The notes beneath the pieces are model-generated. The model ran no database searches. It saw only the letters and a program-made list of their open reading frames with translations, and had not been told where the DNA came from. Shown piece by piece: positions 9,444 to 18,212 of a stretch of 64,000 nucleotides of DNA. A program made the translations under genes and the position numbers. The stretch is from Yoonia sp. BS5-3. Lineage in GTDB: Bacteria; Pseudomonadota; Alphaproteobacteria; Rhodobacterales; Rhodobacteraceae. Positions within the stretch are counted from its first letter, which is position 1. Every line of letters starts with the position of its first letter. The stretch lies in the NCBI RefSeq assembly GCF_038069655.2, contig NZ_CP150951.2:3498001-3562000 (forward strand), given 5' to 3'.

Positions 9444-9965
9444 TTAGACCGATGCATTCAACATGTCCACCATCTTGATCACGGTGTTCAGGTTGCGCGC
9501 TGTCACCTCAACCCCGATAAGCCTTTCAAGCTTAGCCGCCAGCTTTGACCGCCCGATGCCGCCCGGCGCATAAAGCCACACCGTCCGATCCACGACCGCA
9601 ATCTGTTCGCCATCCGCCTTCAACGCTGCGACAGCGGCCATATCAAGCTGGGGGCTGTCGTAGCATAGATAGGCATGAACCAGTTTGCCCGCATCCATTG
9701 GGAACGGGTTGCCAGACAGCACAGCGCGCATCTGCGTCTCTTCCAGAACCAGAACAGGCACCTCAAAGCCAAATCGGTCCTTGATTGCGGCCTGCAAGCC
9801 ATCTGCAAGATCAGCGCTATTGCCCGTTGCCGTGAAAATCACGTTGCCCGATGCGATATAGGTCTGCACATCCGTGCCAGGACAAATTTCCCGCAAGTCG
9901 GCCATTGGCACCTTTCTGTGCCCACCAACATTGATCCCGCGCAGGAATGCCACAAATTTTGTCAT
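9444..9965 (-). CDS. DUF1697 family protein
   Basis: A 173-residue cytoplasmic protein beginning MTKFVAFLRGINVGGHRKVPMADL, the characteristic start of DUF1697 proteins, with YIASGNVIF and the C-terminal TARNLNTVIKM also typical. Family function is not established. It is divergent from the MmcQ/YjbR-like gene, with 36 bp between the starts, so the two may share control elements. Confidence 0.85.
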   Translation of the reverse strand: MTKFVAFLRGINVGGHRKVPMADLREICPGTDVQTYIASGNVIFTATGNSADLADGLQAAIKDRFGFEVPVLVLEETQMRAVLSGNPFPMDAGKLVHAYLCYDSPQLDMAAVAALKADGEQIAVVDRTVWLYAPGGIGRSKLAAKLERLIGVEVTARNLNTVIKMVDMLNASV

Positions 9966-10001
9966 CTTGCCTCACCCCCCATCACGGGGCATCCTAGGCG
10001 T

Positions 10002-10340
10002 ATGTCACGCGATGTCATCAACGAAATCTGCGCCGCTTTGCCCGGCGCCCGCGCTTCAGACCCGGCGGTTGAGCTGGACAGCTGGAAGGTTGGCGACAAG
10101 ATGTTTGCCTGTTTCGGCGACCGGATCGATGGCGTCTGTACAAAGACGGACAGTGTAGAGACCGCGCAAATGCTGATCGATGCAGGCGCGGCCACCAAGG
10201 CCCCGTATTTCCACAAAAGCTGGGTTCTGGTTCGTTTTGACAGTGACGCAGATGAGCTGCGCCACCGGCTAGAGGCGTCTTATGCGATTGTTTTCAAAAG
10301 TCTGCCAAAAAAGCGACAGGCGGAAATCGCTGCGGGGTAA
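10002..10340 (+). CDS. MmcQ/YjbR family protein
   Basis: A 112-residue single-domain protein matching the MmcQ/YjbR family (CyaY-like fold): LPGARASDPAVELDSWKVGDKMFACFG in the first third and PYFHKSWVLVRFDSD in the middle. The ATG at 10002 begins the conserved region; the in-frame open stretch upstream is antisense to the DUF1697 gene. The family is often described as DNA-binding-like, but its biological role is unsettled. Convergent with the VOC gene. Confidence 0.82.
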   Translation: MSRDVINEICAALPGARASDPAVELDSWKVGDKMFACFGDRIDGVCTKTDSVETAQMLIDAGAATKAPYFHKSWVLVRFDSDADELRHRLEASYAIVFKSLPKKRQAEIAAG

Positions 10341-10362
10341 GCCTTTTGAGGTCTGATAGGCA

Positions 10363-10749
10363 TTAGGTGTAGCTGATAACTTCGATCTCAACCCCATCAT
10401 GATCGTAGAAATAGAACCGGCGCCCTGGTTCATAATCCGCATGACTATGCGGCTCAAAACCCAAAGCACTCACCCTCTGTTCGATCGCATCCAGATCATC
10501 AACCACCACCCCAATGTGATTAAGCCCGCCCTTGCGCGCGTAGCTGTCATCATGGGTGGTCTGCTTGGCCGACCCGTTGGGCCCTGCATAAAGCGCCAGA
10601 TAGCTACGCGCACTTCCGACATGGACGGTAAAGCCGCCATTGATCGCGGCCCCTTCCCAACGGGTTGTCCATCCGAAGACATCTGACAGCATCGCGGCCG
10701 TTGCGCGTGGATCTGCGACAGTAATATTTGCATGTTCCAGATAAGCCAT
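10363..10749 (-). CDS. VOC (glyoxalase/bleomycin-resistance fold) family protein
   Basis: A 128-residue protein of the vicinal-oxygen-chelate superfamily, with paired beta-alpha-beta units: MAYLEHANITVADPRATA at the start, NHIGVVVDDLDAIEQRV in the second half and RRFYFYDHDGVEIEVISY near the end. The conserved H and E positions of the metal site are present (H6, H in NHIGV, E in VEIEV). It starts 2 bp after the stop of a hidden 57-residue gene, so the pair is an operon under the sox box at 10965-10982. A role in detoxifying electrophiles or redox-active compounds is inferred from that control. Confidence 0.82.
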   Translation of the reverse strand: MAYLEHANITVADPRATAAMLSDVFGWTTRWEGAAINGGFTVHVGSARSYLALYAGPNGSAKQTTHDDSYARKGGLNHIGVVVDDLDAIEQRVSALGFEPHSHADYEPGRRFYFYDHDGVEIEVISYT

Positions 10750-10751
10750 TC

Positions 10752-10925
10752 TTAGCCCCCCATTTTCCATTTATTCCAAATCCGCCCATGGCTGCGCCGT
10801 TGGGGCGTGGCGGGCGCCTCAAAACATCCGCATTCAAGGTCATGACCCCAGCCCAAACCATCGCGCTTCATCGCGGCGATAGCTGCCGGATCGGCGCAGT
10901 ATTTTTGTGTTCTTTTCTGCCGCAT
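10752..10925 (-). CDS. Small 57-residue Cys-containing protein, SoxR-controlled (hypothetical)
   Basis: A short gene with start ATG at 10925, preceded by a purine-rich GGAAAGGAAAAG ribosome-binding stretch, and stop TAA at 10752, just 2 bp before the VOC gene. The product is basic and hydrophilic, with Cys at positions 10, 32 and 34 (the latter in LECGCFEA) and several Trp. I recognise no family. The case for a real gene is positional: good ribosome-binding site, correct placement behind a soxS-like promoter, and tight coupling to the VOC gene. Confidence 0.6.
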   Translation of the reverse strand: MRQKRTQKYCADPAAIAAMKRDGLGWGHDLECGCFEAPATPQRRSHGRIWNKWKMGG

Positions 10926-10955
10926 ATCTTTTCCTTTCCTTTTTGCTCTTATTGC

Positions 10956-10986
10956 TTTCTAATTTCTCAAGTTAACTTGAGATCAA
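10956..10986 (-). promoter_or_regulatory. SoxR-activated promoter: sox box between -35 and -10
   Basis: The perfect 18-bp palindrome TCTCAAGTTAACTTGAGA (10965-10982) differs from the E. coli soxS operator only at its outermost base pair. Reading leftward, it is flanked by TTGATC (-35, 10986-10981) and TAGAAA (-10, 10961-10956) with a 19-bp spacer, the over-long spacing that MerR-family regulators such as SoxR correct by twisting DNA. The geometry matches soxS exactly. It faces the 57-residue gene and VOC gene, while soxR starts 14 bp to the right and may be autoregulated. Confidence 0.9.
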
Positions 10987-10996
10987 GAGGTTTTTT

Positions 10997-11440
10997 ATGA
11001 GCCAGGGATTATCCATTGGCGATCTTGCCGACAGGACGGGTCTGGCCGTTTCGGCGATCCGGTTTTATGAAACCCATGGGATCGTGAAGCCCCTGCGAAA
11101 TAAGGGCGGCCATCGCCGCTATGGCCGGGCCGACATTCGCCGCCTGTCTTTTGTCATGGCGGCCCAAACGCTGGGGTTTCCACTGTCGGAAATCGCGGTG
11201 CATCTGCACGCGTTGCCCGATCACAAAGCGCCGACCAAGGCCGATTGGACCCGGATCAGCAAATCATTTCGCAACCAGATCGACGCCCGAATCGCAGCGC
11301 TCGAGGATCTCAGGGACAAGCTGGATGGCTGCATCGGCTGCGGCTGTCTGAGCCTGAAATCATGTGCGCTTTACAATCCATCCGATATCAAAGGCCGCGA
11401 AGGTTCTGGCCCGCGCAATTTGTCCGGGATCGCCGGTTGA
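10997..11440 (+). CDS. soxR: Redox-sensitive transcriptional activator SoxR
   Basis: A 147-residue MerR-family regulator that senses redox-cycling compounds through a [2Fe-2S] cluster. The N-terminal winged helix (IGDLADRTGLAVSAIRFYETHGIV) is followed by a dimerisation helix and the cluster motif CIGCGCLSLKSC, Cys 112, 115, 117 and 123, with the same spacing as E. coli SoxR. A sox box lies directly upstream, and the divergent two-gene operon is the only clear target in the window. No soxS is present, as expected outside enterobacteria. Confidence 0.95.
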   Translation: MSQGLSIGDLADRTGLAVSAIRFYETHGIVKPLRNKGGHRRYGRADIRRLSFVMAAQTLGFPLSEIAVHLHALPDHKAPTKADWTRISKSFRNQIDARIAALEDLRDKLDGCIGCGCLSLKSCALYNPSDIKGREGSGPRNLSGIAG

Positions 11441-11473
11441 CTTCCCCCGTGATTGCCCGTTTCCCTCGGGCTT

Positions 11474-12649
11474 ATGGAACTTTCTTCACGTCTTACAAAT
11501 ATCACGGGCGGCGGCTCTGACGGCTGGGCTGTCTTTTATCGCGCGCGGCGGATGATTGATGCCGGCCTCACCGTGACCGAGCTGACAATCGGCGAACATG
11601 ACATTCGCACGCATGACAGTATTCTAGCCGCCATGAACCTGTCAGCCATGGGCGGACATACAGGCTATGCCGAGGTGCCTGGCACCGCTGATCTGCGCGA
11701 TCTGGTTGCCGCAAGAGTGGCCAAGCGCACCGGTGTTCCGACCACGGCGGACAATATTCTGATCACCCCGGGCGGTCAGGCTGGCCTTTTTGCGGCGCAT
11801 CTGGCCGCATGCAATCCCGGCGACCCTGCCCTTTTTATTGATCCTTACTACGCAACCTATCCCGGAACGATCCGCGCCGTAGGCGCAGAGCCGGTCCCTG
11901 TGCAGACCCGCCCCGAGAACGGCTTTCAACCGGGCAAAGCCGCTTTGGACGCCGCAGCCGCCGGGGCGGCGTCCCTTTTGATCAACACACCCAATAACCC
12001 TACGGGGGCAGTTTACAGCCGGGATACCCTGACAGGTGTCGCTGAAATTTGCCATGCGCATGACCTGTGGCTGATCTCGGACGAAGTGTATGACACCCAA
12101 GTGTGGGAAGGGACACATATTAGCCCACGCAGCCTGCCAGGCATGGTCGAACGCACGCTGCTTGTCGGCTCAATGTCGAAAAGTCACGCAATGACGGGCA
12201 GCCGGATTGGATGGGTTTGCGCGCCTGAGCCTGTGATCACACATCTGATCAATCTGGCCACGCACACCACCTATGGTGTGCCCGGTTTTGTGCAGGATGC
12301 GGCCGCCTTTGCCTTGCAACAGGGCAGCGCCTTTGAAGAGGCTGTCGGCGCCCCATTTGCACGGCGCCGGGCGCTAACCCTTGCAGCCCTGAAGGGCCAA
12401 AACATTGTCCAGCCCGTCCCGGTTCAGGGTGCGATGTATGCAATGCTGGATATTCGGGCCACGGGCCTTAGCGGCGAAGCCTTCGCCAACGGCCTTCTGG
12501 ATGCGGAACATATCGCTGTCATGCCGGGCGAGAGCTTTGGAAAGGCTGCGGCCGGCCATGTGCGCGTGGCCATGACAATCGACGACGATGCCTATGTCGC
12601 CGCGTTAAACAGGCTGGTTGCCTTCGCCGCGTCGCAAGTGTCGCAATAG
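11474..12649 (+). CDS. PLP-dependent aminotransferase class I/II
   Basis: A 391-residue fold-type I aminotransferase. Recognisable are ITPGGQAGLFAAHLA, NTPNNPTGAVYSRDTL (Asn contacting the cofactor), ISDEVYDTQVW (Asp to the pyridine nitrogen), and SMSKSHAMTGSRIGW, where the Lys after SMS forms the Schiff base. The substrate cannot be read from the sequence; close relatives are annotated as aspartate or aromatic aminotransferases. The ATG at 11474 begins the conserved N-terminus; an upstream ATG at 11453 adds 7 residues. It follows soxR by 33 bp and could be partly co-transcribed. Confidence 0.85.
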   Translation: MELSSRLTNITGGGSDGWAVFYRARRMIDAGLTVTELTIGEHDIRTHDSILAAMNLSAMGGHTGYAEVPGTADLRDLVAARVAKRTGVPTTADNILITPGGQAGLFAAHLAACNPGDPALFIDPYYATYPGTIRAVGAEPVPVQTRPENGFQPGKAALDAAAAGAASLLINTPNNPTGAVYSRDTLTGVAEICHAHDLWLISDEVYDTQVWEGTHISPRSLPGMVERTLLVGSMSKSHAMTGSRIGWVCAPEPVITHLINLATHTTYGVPGFVQDAAAFALQQGSAFEEAVGAPFARRRALTLAALKGQNIVQPVPVQGAMYAMLDIRATGLSGEAFANGLLDAEHIAVMPGESFGKAAAGHVRVAMTIDDDAYVAALNRLVAFAASQVSQ

Positions 12650-12699
12650 CTGCCCGATTTCAGGCGGCAAGGCGCGGGGGAATCGTCTAGGCTTGGTAC

Positions 12700-13755
12700 A
12701 TGTTATTTGCCCTTCCCTCTGATGCGGCGCTTTATGAGGCGCTGCTGAACCGCGATACCCGTTTTGACGGGCAGGCTTTTGTTGGTGTCACATCAACGGG
12801 CATTTTCTGCCGCCTGTCCTGCCCGGCGCGCAAACCAAAGCGCGAAAACTGCCGGTTTTATGATCGGGTCTCTGCCGCGATCGAGGCCGGGTTTCGCCCC
12901 TGCAAGCGTTGCCATCCGCTGGGGCCTGCCGCTGCGGCAGAGCCGCATATCCAAACCCTGCTGAACGCTTTAGATGCACGCCCCCAGCATCGCTGGCGCG
13001 AGACGGATATCAGCGCGCTTGGGGTTGACCCTTCGACCGCGCGGCGCAGCTTTAAGCGCCATTTTGGCATGACCTTTCTGGAAATGGCCCGCCAAAGGCG
13101 TCTGGCCCATGGCTTTACCGCGCTCGAGGACGGCAAGGTGATCGATGCCCAGCTTGAGGCCGGTTTCGACAGTCCTGCGGCCTTTCGCGCAGCCTTTGCC
13201 AAATTGCTGGGGGCCGCGCCGGATCATTTTAAAAAACAGGCTATACTGCGTGCACATCCAATCAATACGCCGCTTGGCACCTTGATCGCCATCTGCGACG
13301 ATCACGGGCTGCATTTACTGGAATTTGCGGATCGCAAGGCGTTACCTGCCGAACTCAAACGACTCAGCAAAATGACGAAAGGCCATATCGGGGTTGGGCG
13401 GACAGACGTGACAGATCACGTATCCGCTGAGCTTGCGCGTTATTTCACAGGCGAAAGCGATGATTTCCAAACGCCGCTGATCCTGCATGGCACGCCGTTC
13501 ACCCGGCAGGTCTGGACCGCTTTGCGCAAGATACCAGCCGGCGAAACCCGCAGTTACGCAGCGCTTGCCCAAGTTATCAACGCCCCGACAGCCACCCGCG
13601 CCGTGGCCCGTGCCAATGGTGCAAACCAGATCGCCATATTAATCCCCTGTCACCGCGTCATCGGCGCAGATGGGGCCTTGACGGGATATGGCGGCGGGCT
13701 TTGGCGCAAACAACGCTTGATCGAACTTGAACAGCATTACGCAAAAAGGACCTAA
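12700..13755 (+). CDS. ada: Ada: methylphosphotriester/O6-methylguanine-DNA methyltransferase and activator
   Basis: Bifunctional adaptive-response protein of 351 residues. The N-terminal zinc domain carries Cys 37, 41, 68 and 71 with the C-x3-C and C-x2-C spacing of Ada, where the first Cys accepts methyl groups from phosphotriesters. An AraC-type helix-turn-helix region follows (about 90-180, ALGVDPSTARRSFKRHFGMT). The C-terminal alkyltransferase domain ends with IPCHRVIG, containing the acceptor Cys for O6-methylguanine. All functional parts are intact. The following gene starts 1 bp after its stop, making an operon likely. Confidence 0.94.
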   Translation: MLFALPSDAALYEALLNRDTRFDGQAFVGVTSTGIFCRLSCPARKPKRENCRFYDRVSAAIEAGFRPCKRCHPLGPAAAAEPHIQTLLNALDARPQHRWRETDISALGVDPSTARRSFKRHFGMTFLEMARQRRLAHGFTALEDGKVIDAQLEAGFDSPAAFRAAFAKLLGAAPDHFKKQAILRAHPINTPLGTLIAICDDHGLHLLEFADRKALPAELKRLSKMTKGHIGVGRTDVTDHVSAELARYFTGESDDFQTPLILHGTPFTRQVWTALRKIPAGETRSYAALAQVINAPTATRAVARANGANQIAILIPCHRVIGADGALTGYGGGLWRKQRLIELEQHYAKRT

Positions 13756-13756
13756 T

Positions 13757-14566
13757 ATGACCCATTCGGCAGAAACATTCCGCGCCCTGCACCAAAAGGG
13801 CGATCCACTTTTGATGGTCAATGTCTGGGACCGCGGATCGGCCAAGATGATGCAGGCGATGGGGGCAAAGGCGCTGGCCACATCCTCGGCGGCGCATGCG
13901 TTTACCATGGGGCGGCCCGATGGCGGTAATGTCACCCGAGACGAAGCTTTGGCACATGCACAAGAGATTTTGTCAGTGGCAACGGTGCCCATGCAGGGCG
14001 ATTTCGAAAACGGGTTTGGCGACACGCCAGAAACCTGCGCTGAAACCGTCAAACTGGCCGCTGAAATTGGTCTGGCTGGAATATGCATCGAGGATATCGC
14101 GCTGCCGACCGAGACCGCCTACGATTTTGATCTGGCTATTGAGCGGATCAAGGCAGCTGCGGCAGCCGCAAAGGATTTGCGGCATGATTTTATCCTGACG
14201 GCACGCGCGGACGGTATTCTGCGCGCGCAATATGACACGGATGAAGCGATCCGTCGGTTGCAGGCCTTTGAAGCTGCGGGCGCGGATTGCCTCTTTGCAC
14301 CGATGCCGCCCGATATGGACGCGCTTGCCCGCATCTGCGCCGCAACAACCGCCCCGGTGAACGCATTGGTGGCAGGTGCCTTTACACAGCAAACCGTCAC
14401 GGATTTCGCCCAAGCGGGCGCGGCACGCCTGTCTTTGGGGTCTTCGTTGGCCCGGATGACGCACCGGGTCATGCATGATGCGGCGCTTCGGATGTTCTCG
14501 GATGGTCAGTTTGACTTTCTCAAAAACGGGATTCGCAGCGATACAATTGACGCGTTGCTGCGCTAA
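13757..14566 (+). CDS. Isocitrate lyase/PEP mutase family protein
   Basis: A 269-residue TIM-barrel protein of the PEP mutase/isocitrate lyase superfamily: VNVWDRGSAKMMQAMGAKALATSS near the N-terminus, GDFENGFGDTPE (metal-binding acidic loop), GICIEDIA and ILTARADG. The isocitrate-lyase KKCGH signature is absent, so the reaction is more likely a C-C or C-P bond lyase on an oxo-acid such as 2-methylisocitrate or an oxaloacetate analogue. The start at 13757 follows the ada stop directly, and an ada-lyase pairing suggests shared expression, though no functional link is obvious. Confidence 0.8.
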   Translation: MTHSAETFRALHQKGDPLLMVNVWDRGSAKMMQAMGAKALATSSAAHAFTMGRPDGGNVTRDEALAHAQEILSVATVPMQGDFENGFGDTPETCAETVKLAAEIGLAGICIEDIALPTETAYDFDLAIERIKAAAAAAKDLRHDFILTARADGILRAQYDTDEAIRRLQAFEAAGADCLFAPMPPDMDALARICAATTAPVNALVAGAFTQQTVTDFAQAGAARLSLGSSLARMTHRVMHDAALRMFSDGQFDFLKNGIRSDTIDALLR

Positions 14567-14666
14567 AGCGTTTTGCTTTTTGTCTGAGCAACCCGCATCG
14601 CAAATTGCGTTCGACCGCAGGGAGAGGCAGCGAATTGCGATCCCGTTCAAACGCAAAATGCTCTAA
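14567..14666. repeat. Imperfect inverted-repeat element
   Basis: Between two genes, AGCGTTTTGC near 14569 is mirrored by GCAAAATGCT near 14653-14662 with one mismatch. Nested inside are CGCAAATTGCG and GCGAATTGCG. The nested, slightly diverged arms about 80 bp apart resemble a small non-coding palindromic repeat that may form a cruciform or long RNA hairpin. No reading frame spans it convincingly. I cannot tell whether it occurs elsewhere in the genome. Confidence 0.5.
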
Positions 14667-14670
14667 CAAA

Positions 14671-14696
14671 AAGGCCCGCAGCATGCTGCGGGCCTT
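14671..14696 (-). terminator. Rho-independent terminator of the outer-membrane barrel gene
   Basis: A perfect 26-bp palindrome built from AAGGCCCGCAGCA and its complement. On the minus strand the stem is followed by TTTTTGTT, so it should terminate the barrel gene whose stop lies about 70 bp upstream. It could also serve the plus-strand lyase gene, but the U-run is weaker in that direction. Confidence 0.85.
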
Positions 14697-14764
14697 GATG
14701 AACATCCGGGGTGACGGAGCTTGAGGGGAAGGGACAGATCACCCCGGACGCCTGTGAGTGGTGT

Positions 14765-15385
14765 TTAGAACTGGAACGATACGCGCGCTGTGGCTGTTGT
14801 CGCATCAATATCAATTCCGGTACCGTCAAAGTCTTCAAACTGATGCTGAAGAACTTCGCCGCCAACGCGCATGCTGTCACTGATGCGATATTCTACGCCA
14901 AGGCCTCCAAAGGACCCTGTGTCTTCACCGTCAACTGCGCCTGATGTGCTCGCCTGGGCGATACCACCGGTTACATATGGCAGCCAGTTTCCAGCATCAT
15001 AGCCAACGCGCAATTTTGCGCGGGCGACTGAATCAAGGGCCACATCGGCAGTCTCATCTTCAATCTCGGTGCCATCGATGTCCAATTCGCCACCGATTAT
15101 CCAGCTACCCAGATCATAAAGGTAACCACCATGCACACCGTATAGCAGACCGTCGGGATCTTCGGTCAAATCATCTGAATCCAGTTGACCAAACCCAAGC
15201 TGGCCACCGGCATAAAAACCCGTCCAATCCGATATCGGAGCTACTGGCACAGGTGCCGGAGCAACCGGTACCGGCGTCGGAGCCGCAACAGGCTCAGACA
15301 AGCCACCGGCTGAGGCCATGCCTGCCACTGCGATCAGAGGGGCAGCCATCATGCTCGTGCGGGCCATTTTGAATGTCGATTTCAT
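14765..15385 (-). CDS. Outer-membrane beta-barrel protein (OmpA/OprF-like opacity fold)
   Basis: A 206-residue secreted protein. A Sec signal peptide ends at about residue 26 (AVAGMASA-GG), followed by a Pro/Val-rich linker (APTPVPVAPAPVPVAP) and an eight-stranded small barrel beginning WTGFYAGGQLGFG. Alternating hydrophobic strands end in the C-terminal signature ATARVSFQF, whose terminal Phe is the usual BAM-recognition residue. No OmpA peptidoglycan-binding domain follows. Probable role: outer-membrane structural protein. A strong terminator lies downstream and the 220-bp AT-richer stretch upstream should contain its promoter. Confidence 0.85.
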   Translation of the reverse strand: MKSTFKMARTSMMAAPLIAVAGMASAGGLSEPVAAPTPVPVAPAPVPVAPISDWTGFYAGGQLGFGQLDSDDLTEDPDGLLYGVHGGYLYDLGSWIIGGELDIDGTEIEDETADVALDSVARAKLRVGYDAGNWLPYVTGGIAQASTSGAVDGEDTGSFGGLGVEYRISDSMRVGGEVLQHQFEDFDGTGIDIDATTATARVSFQF

Positions 15386-15605
15386 TTTCTTCTCCGTTCA
15401 TTCGGGGTTGTCGTACGCATCTACATGGCACCGAAAACGGCAGGGACAACGCCCCTCACGGGCCTGTGAATTCATTCGGCGAATTCGAGCGAAATTGTGA
15501 ACGAAAACTGAGCCATTTACCGCCCATAAATGAAACAATCAGAAAAAAACTAGAGCATTGTAGCAAATTATCGAGATTTTTCTCTGAAATTGCGACTTTT
15601 ATTTG
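15386..15605. other. Intergenic leader region of the barrel gene
   Basis: A 220-bp stretch, AT-richer than its surroundings, between the anmK stop and the barrel start. A TTCTCC (minus-strand GGAGAA) Shine-Dalgarno lies just before the barrel ATG. The length suggests a long 5' untranslated leader, as common for abundant outer-membrane proteins, but no specific regulatory motif was recognised. Confidence 0.4.
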
Positions 15606-16706
15606 TCACTCTATACGCGGGAACGCGACCTGGCCGCCCGTCGCAGGCTGACTGATTCCAGTGCTCGCAGGGGCTGAAATCGGCAATCCGCGTGCAGCGC
15701 GCACCGCCAAATATGCAAAGGCCTGCGCCTCCAGCATATCGCCACTTAGCCCCGCCCGTTCCACCACTGAAACGTCGCAATCAAGCGCTTGGGCAAGCCC
15801 CCCCATGATGGTCCGGTTGAGCCGTCCGCCCCCGGTCACAAGCACCCGCGACGGCGGCGCCGGGCATTGTGCGATCGCGCGCCAGACGCTGACCACTACC
15901 GCCTGGGTCAATGTCGCGACAGCCCGCGCATCGGGCAATTCAGCGACCGCATCGATGAGCCCGGCAAAATCATCCCGGTCCAGCGATTTCGGCGGCGCCT
16001 TTTTGAAATAGGGGTGCTGCAGGAAATCCTCAAGAACCTGCAAGTCGGCCTTGCCGATCCCGGCAAGCGCGCCACCTGTATCAAAAGGAACGCCGCGGCG
16101 CTGCATCATCAGATCGTTGATCGGGGCATTGGCAGGGCCGGTATCAAAGGCCATCAACGCCCCTTCATCCGCCGGATCATCAAATGACGGATCAACCCAG
16201 GTCAGATTGCCCACCCCGCCAAGGTTCAAAAAGACAACAGGCTCTTCTGCCTTGATCCATTTCGCCAAAGCAAAGTGATAAAACGGGGCCAGCGGCGCAC
16301 CCTGCCCGCCTGCAGCCACATCAGCGCTGCGAAAATCCCAAACAACGGGATAGCCCAGCGCATCAGCCAGATTTTGACCGTTGCCACATTGATGCGTACC
16401 GCGCCCACCCGGATCATGGGCCAGCGTCTGCCCGTGAAATCCGCCGATATCCACGCGGCCAAGGCTGTACATCGCCTCCCAATGGGCCCATTCGATAAAT
16501 CGGGCGGCATTCTCGACGTCATCACCCTGCCAGCACCCCAGATGGGCACGCAAAAAAGCGCGTTCGTCGTCACGATAAGGGCGATACATTGTTGGGCCAA
16601 ATCCGGCGATCTGCACGCCATCGGTGATCACAACCGCCGCATCCACCCCATCAAGTGAGGTGCCAGACATCGTCCCGAGGGCTGTGACCAAGCCTGCCTG
16701 CAACAT
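15606..16706 (-). CDS. anmK: Anhydro-N-acetylmuramic acid kinase
   Basis: AnmK phosphorylates and opens 1,6-anhydro-MurNAc during peptidoglycan recycling, giving MurNAc-6-phosphate. The 366-residue protein has the nucleotide-binding start [18 protein letters not shown] (from residue 9), the [23 protein letters not shown] segment, [12 protein letters not shown] and [12 protein letters not shown], all family hallmarks, and GGGRLN near the C-terminus. The start at 16706 places these at normal positions; an upstream in-frame ATG at 16802 would overlap the divergent tyrS leader. It shares a 63-bp promoter region with tyrS. Confidence 0.93.
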   Translation of the reverse strand: MLQAGLVTALGTMSGTSLDGVDAAVVITDGVQIAGFGPTMYRPYRDDERAFLRAHLGCWQGDDVENAARFIEWAHWEAMYSLGRVDIGGFHGQTLAHDPGGRGTHQCGNGQNLADALGYPVVWDFRSADVAAGGQGAPLAPFYHFALAKWIKAEEPVVFLNLGGVGNLTWVDPSFDDPADEGALMAFDTGPANAPINDLMMQRRGVPFDTGGALAGIGKADLQVLEDFLQHPYFKKAPPKSLDRDDFAGLIDAVAELPDARAVATLTQAVVVSVWRAIAQCPAPPSRVLVTGGGRLNRTIMGGLAQALDCDVSVVERAGLSGDMLEAQAFAYLAVRAARGLPISAPASTGISQPATGGQVAFPRIE

Positions 16707-16769
16707 CCACTTTCCCTTGCTCTTTGACCTCAGTATAGAGTGCACCGTGCGCCCCAGAGGAACCAGCCA

Positions 16770-18020
16770 ATGACTTACCATCCCAAATCCGACTTCATGC
16801 AAACGATGATCACGCGCGGCTTTCTGGCCGATTGCACCGATTATCAGGGCCTGGATGAGATGCTCAGCAAAGGCGTTACACCGGCGTATATCGGATTTGA
16901 CGCCACTGCCAAGTCGTTACATGTCGGATCACTGATTCAGATTATGATGTTGCGCTGGTTGCAAAAAACCGGACACAAGCCGATCACCTTGATGGGCGGC
17001 GGCACGACCAAAGTGGGCGATCCGTCGTTTCGCGCGGATGAACGTCCGCTGCTGGGACCGGAGCAAATCGACGCCAATATCGCCGGGATCAAAAAGGTCT
17101 TTTCGGCCTACCTGACCTATGATGACAGCCCCACCGGGGCCTTGATGATCAACAATGCCGAATGGCTGGACGGGTTGAACTACCTTGATTTTCTGCGGGA
17201 TATCGGGCGGCACTTTTCGATCAACCGGATGCTGTCTTTTGAAAGCGTCAAGTCGCGGCTTGACCGGGAACAATCGCTTTCCTTCCTCGAATTCAACTAC
17301 ATGATCTTACAGGCCTATGATTTTCTTGAGCTGAACCGCCGTTACGGCTGCTTGCTACAAATGGGCGGATCGGATCAATGGGGCAATATCGTCAACGGGA
17401 TCGATCTGACCCGGCGGGTGCTGGACCATGAAATCTATGGGCTGACCTCGCCGCTCTTGACGACCAGCGACGGCAAGAAGATGGGCAAGTCCCAAGCTGG
17501 TGCTGTCTGGCTCAATGCCGACATGCTGTCCCCTTATGAATTCTGGCAATTCTGGCGCAATACGACCGATGCAGATACAGGCCGTTTCCTAAAGCTTTAC
17601 ACCGAGCTGCCGCTGGACGAATGCGACCGCCTCGGCGCGTTGGAAGGCTCAGAGATCAATGCGGCCAAGATTATCCTGGCCAATGAGGTCACAACCTTGC
17701 TGCATGGCGCTGACGCGGCCAAGACGGCCGAGGCCACGGCCAAGGAAGTCTTTGAAAAGGGCGGCGTTGGTGACGATCTGCCCACCCTGACCTTATCTGC
17801 AGACGATGTGCAGGACGGGATCTCGATCGTGCAACTGCTTGTACGCTCAGGCCTTGCCGGCAGCGGGAAAGAGGCAAAACGCCTGATCGCCGAGAATGGC
17901 GCGCGCCTCAATGATGCACCGCTGACCGATGCCAGTCTGTTCATGGATGCCGCAGCACTGGCTGAACCAATCAAGCTAAGCGCGGGCAAAAAACGACATG
18001 CGCTTGTGCAGGTTGGCTAG
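16770..18020 (+). CDS. tyrS: Tyrosyl-tRNA synthetase
   Basis: A class I synthetase charging tRNA-Tyr. The 416-residue protein has [17 protein letters not shown] (HIGH-type motif), the tyrosine-recognition segment [44 protein letters not shown] (KMSKS loop) and a C-terminal S4 RNA-binding domain ([24 protein letters not shown]). I chose the ATG at 16770, which follows a GGAACCAGCC ribosome-binding stretch. An upstream start at 16740 would extend into the divergent promoter. Confidence 0.96.
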   Translation: MTYHPKSDFMQTMITRGFLADCTDYQGLDEMLSKGVTPAYIGFDATAKSLHVGSLIQIMMLRWLQKTGHKPITLMGGGTTKVGDPSFRADERPLLGPEQIDANIAGIKKVFSAYLTYDDSPTGALMINNAEWLDGLNYLDFLRDIGRHFSINRMLSFESVKSRLDREQSLSFLEFNYMILQAYDFLELNRRYGCLLQMGGSDQWGNIVNGIDLTRRVLDHEIYGLTSPLLTTSDGKKMGKSQAGAVWLNADMLSPYEFWQFWRNTTDADTGRFLKLYTELPLDECDRLGALEGSEINAAKIILANEVTTLLHGADAAKTAEATAKEVFEKGGVGDDLPTLTLSADDVQDGISIVQLLVRSGLAGSGKEAKRLIAENGARLNDAPLTDASLFMDAAALAEPIKLSAGKKRHALVQVG

Positions 18021-18166
18021 AACAACAGCAAATCAATCACCAATAGCGTCACGCCAATGGGAAAGGTGATGGTGGCCGCAACAAGGGCGGCGCCCAGCAC
18101 GGTTGGGCGTGGCGGTGGCGCGCTGATCCCTGCGACGGTGCGGGCTGTCGTGTTTTTGCGTTTCAT
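18017..18166 (-). CDS. Small single-pass membrane protein (hypothetical, 49 residues)
   Basis: A short gene whose stop codon overlaps the tyrS stop on the opposite strand. The product has a basic N-terminus ([13 protein letters not shown]), a Pro-rich hinge (APPPRPT), and then a continuous hydrophobic helix of about 28 residues to the C-terminus. The positive-inside pattern fits an inner-membrane protein. The ribosome-binding site (GGCGG) is weak. I know no family. The coherent topology makes chance less likely. Confidence 0.5.
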   Translation of the reverse strand: MKRKNTTARTVAGISAPPPRPTVLGAALVAATITFPIGVTLLVIDLLLF

Positions 18167-18212
18167 GCCGCCATTAACCCCAGCTTAGGTTTCGGGTGGC
18201 TTAACAACGCCC

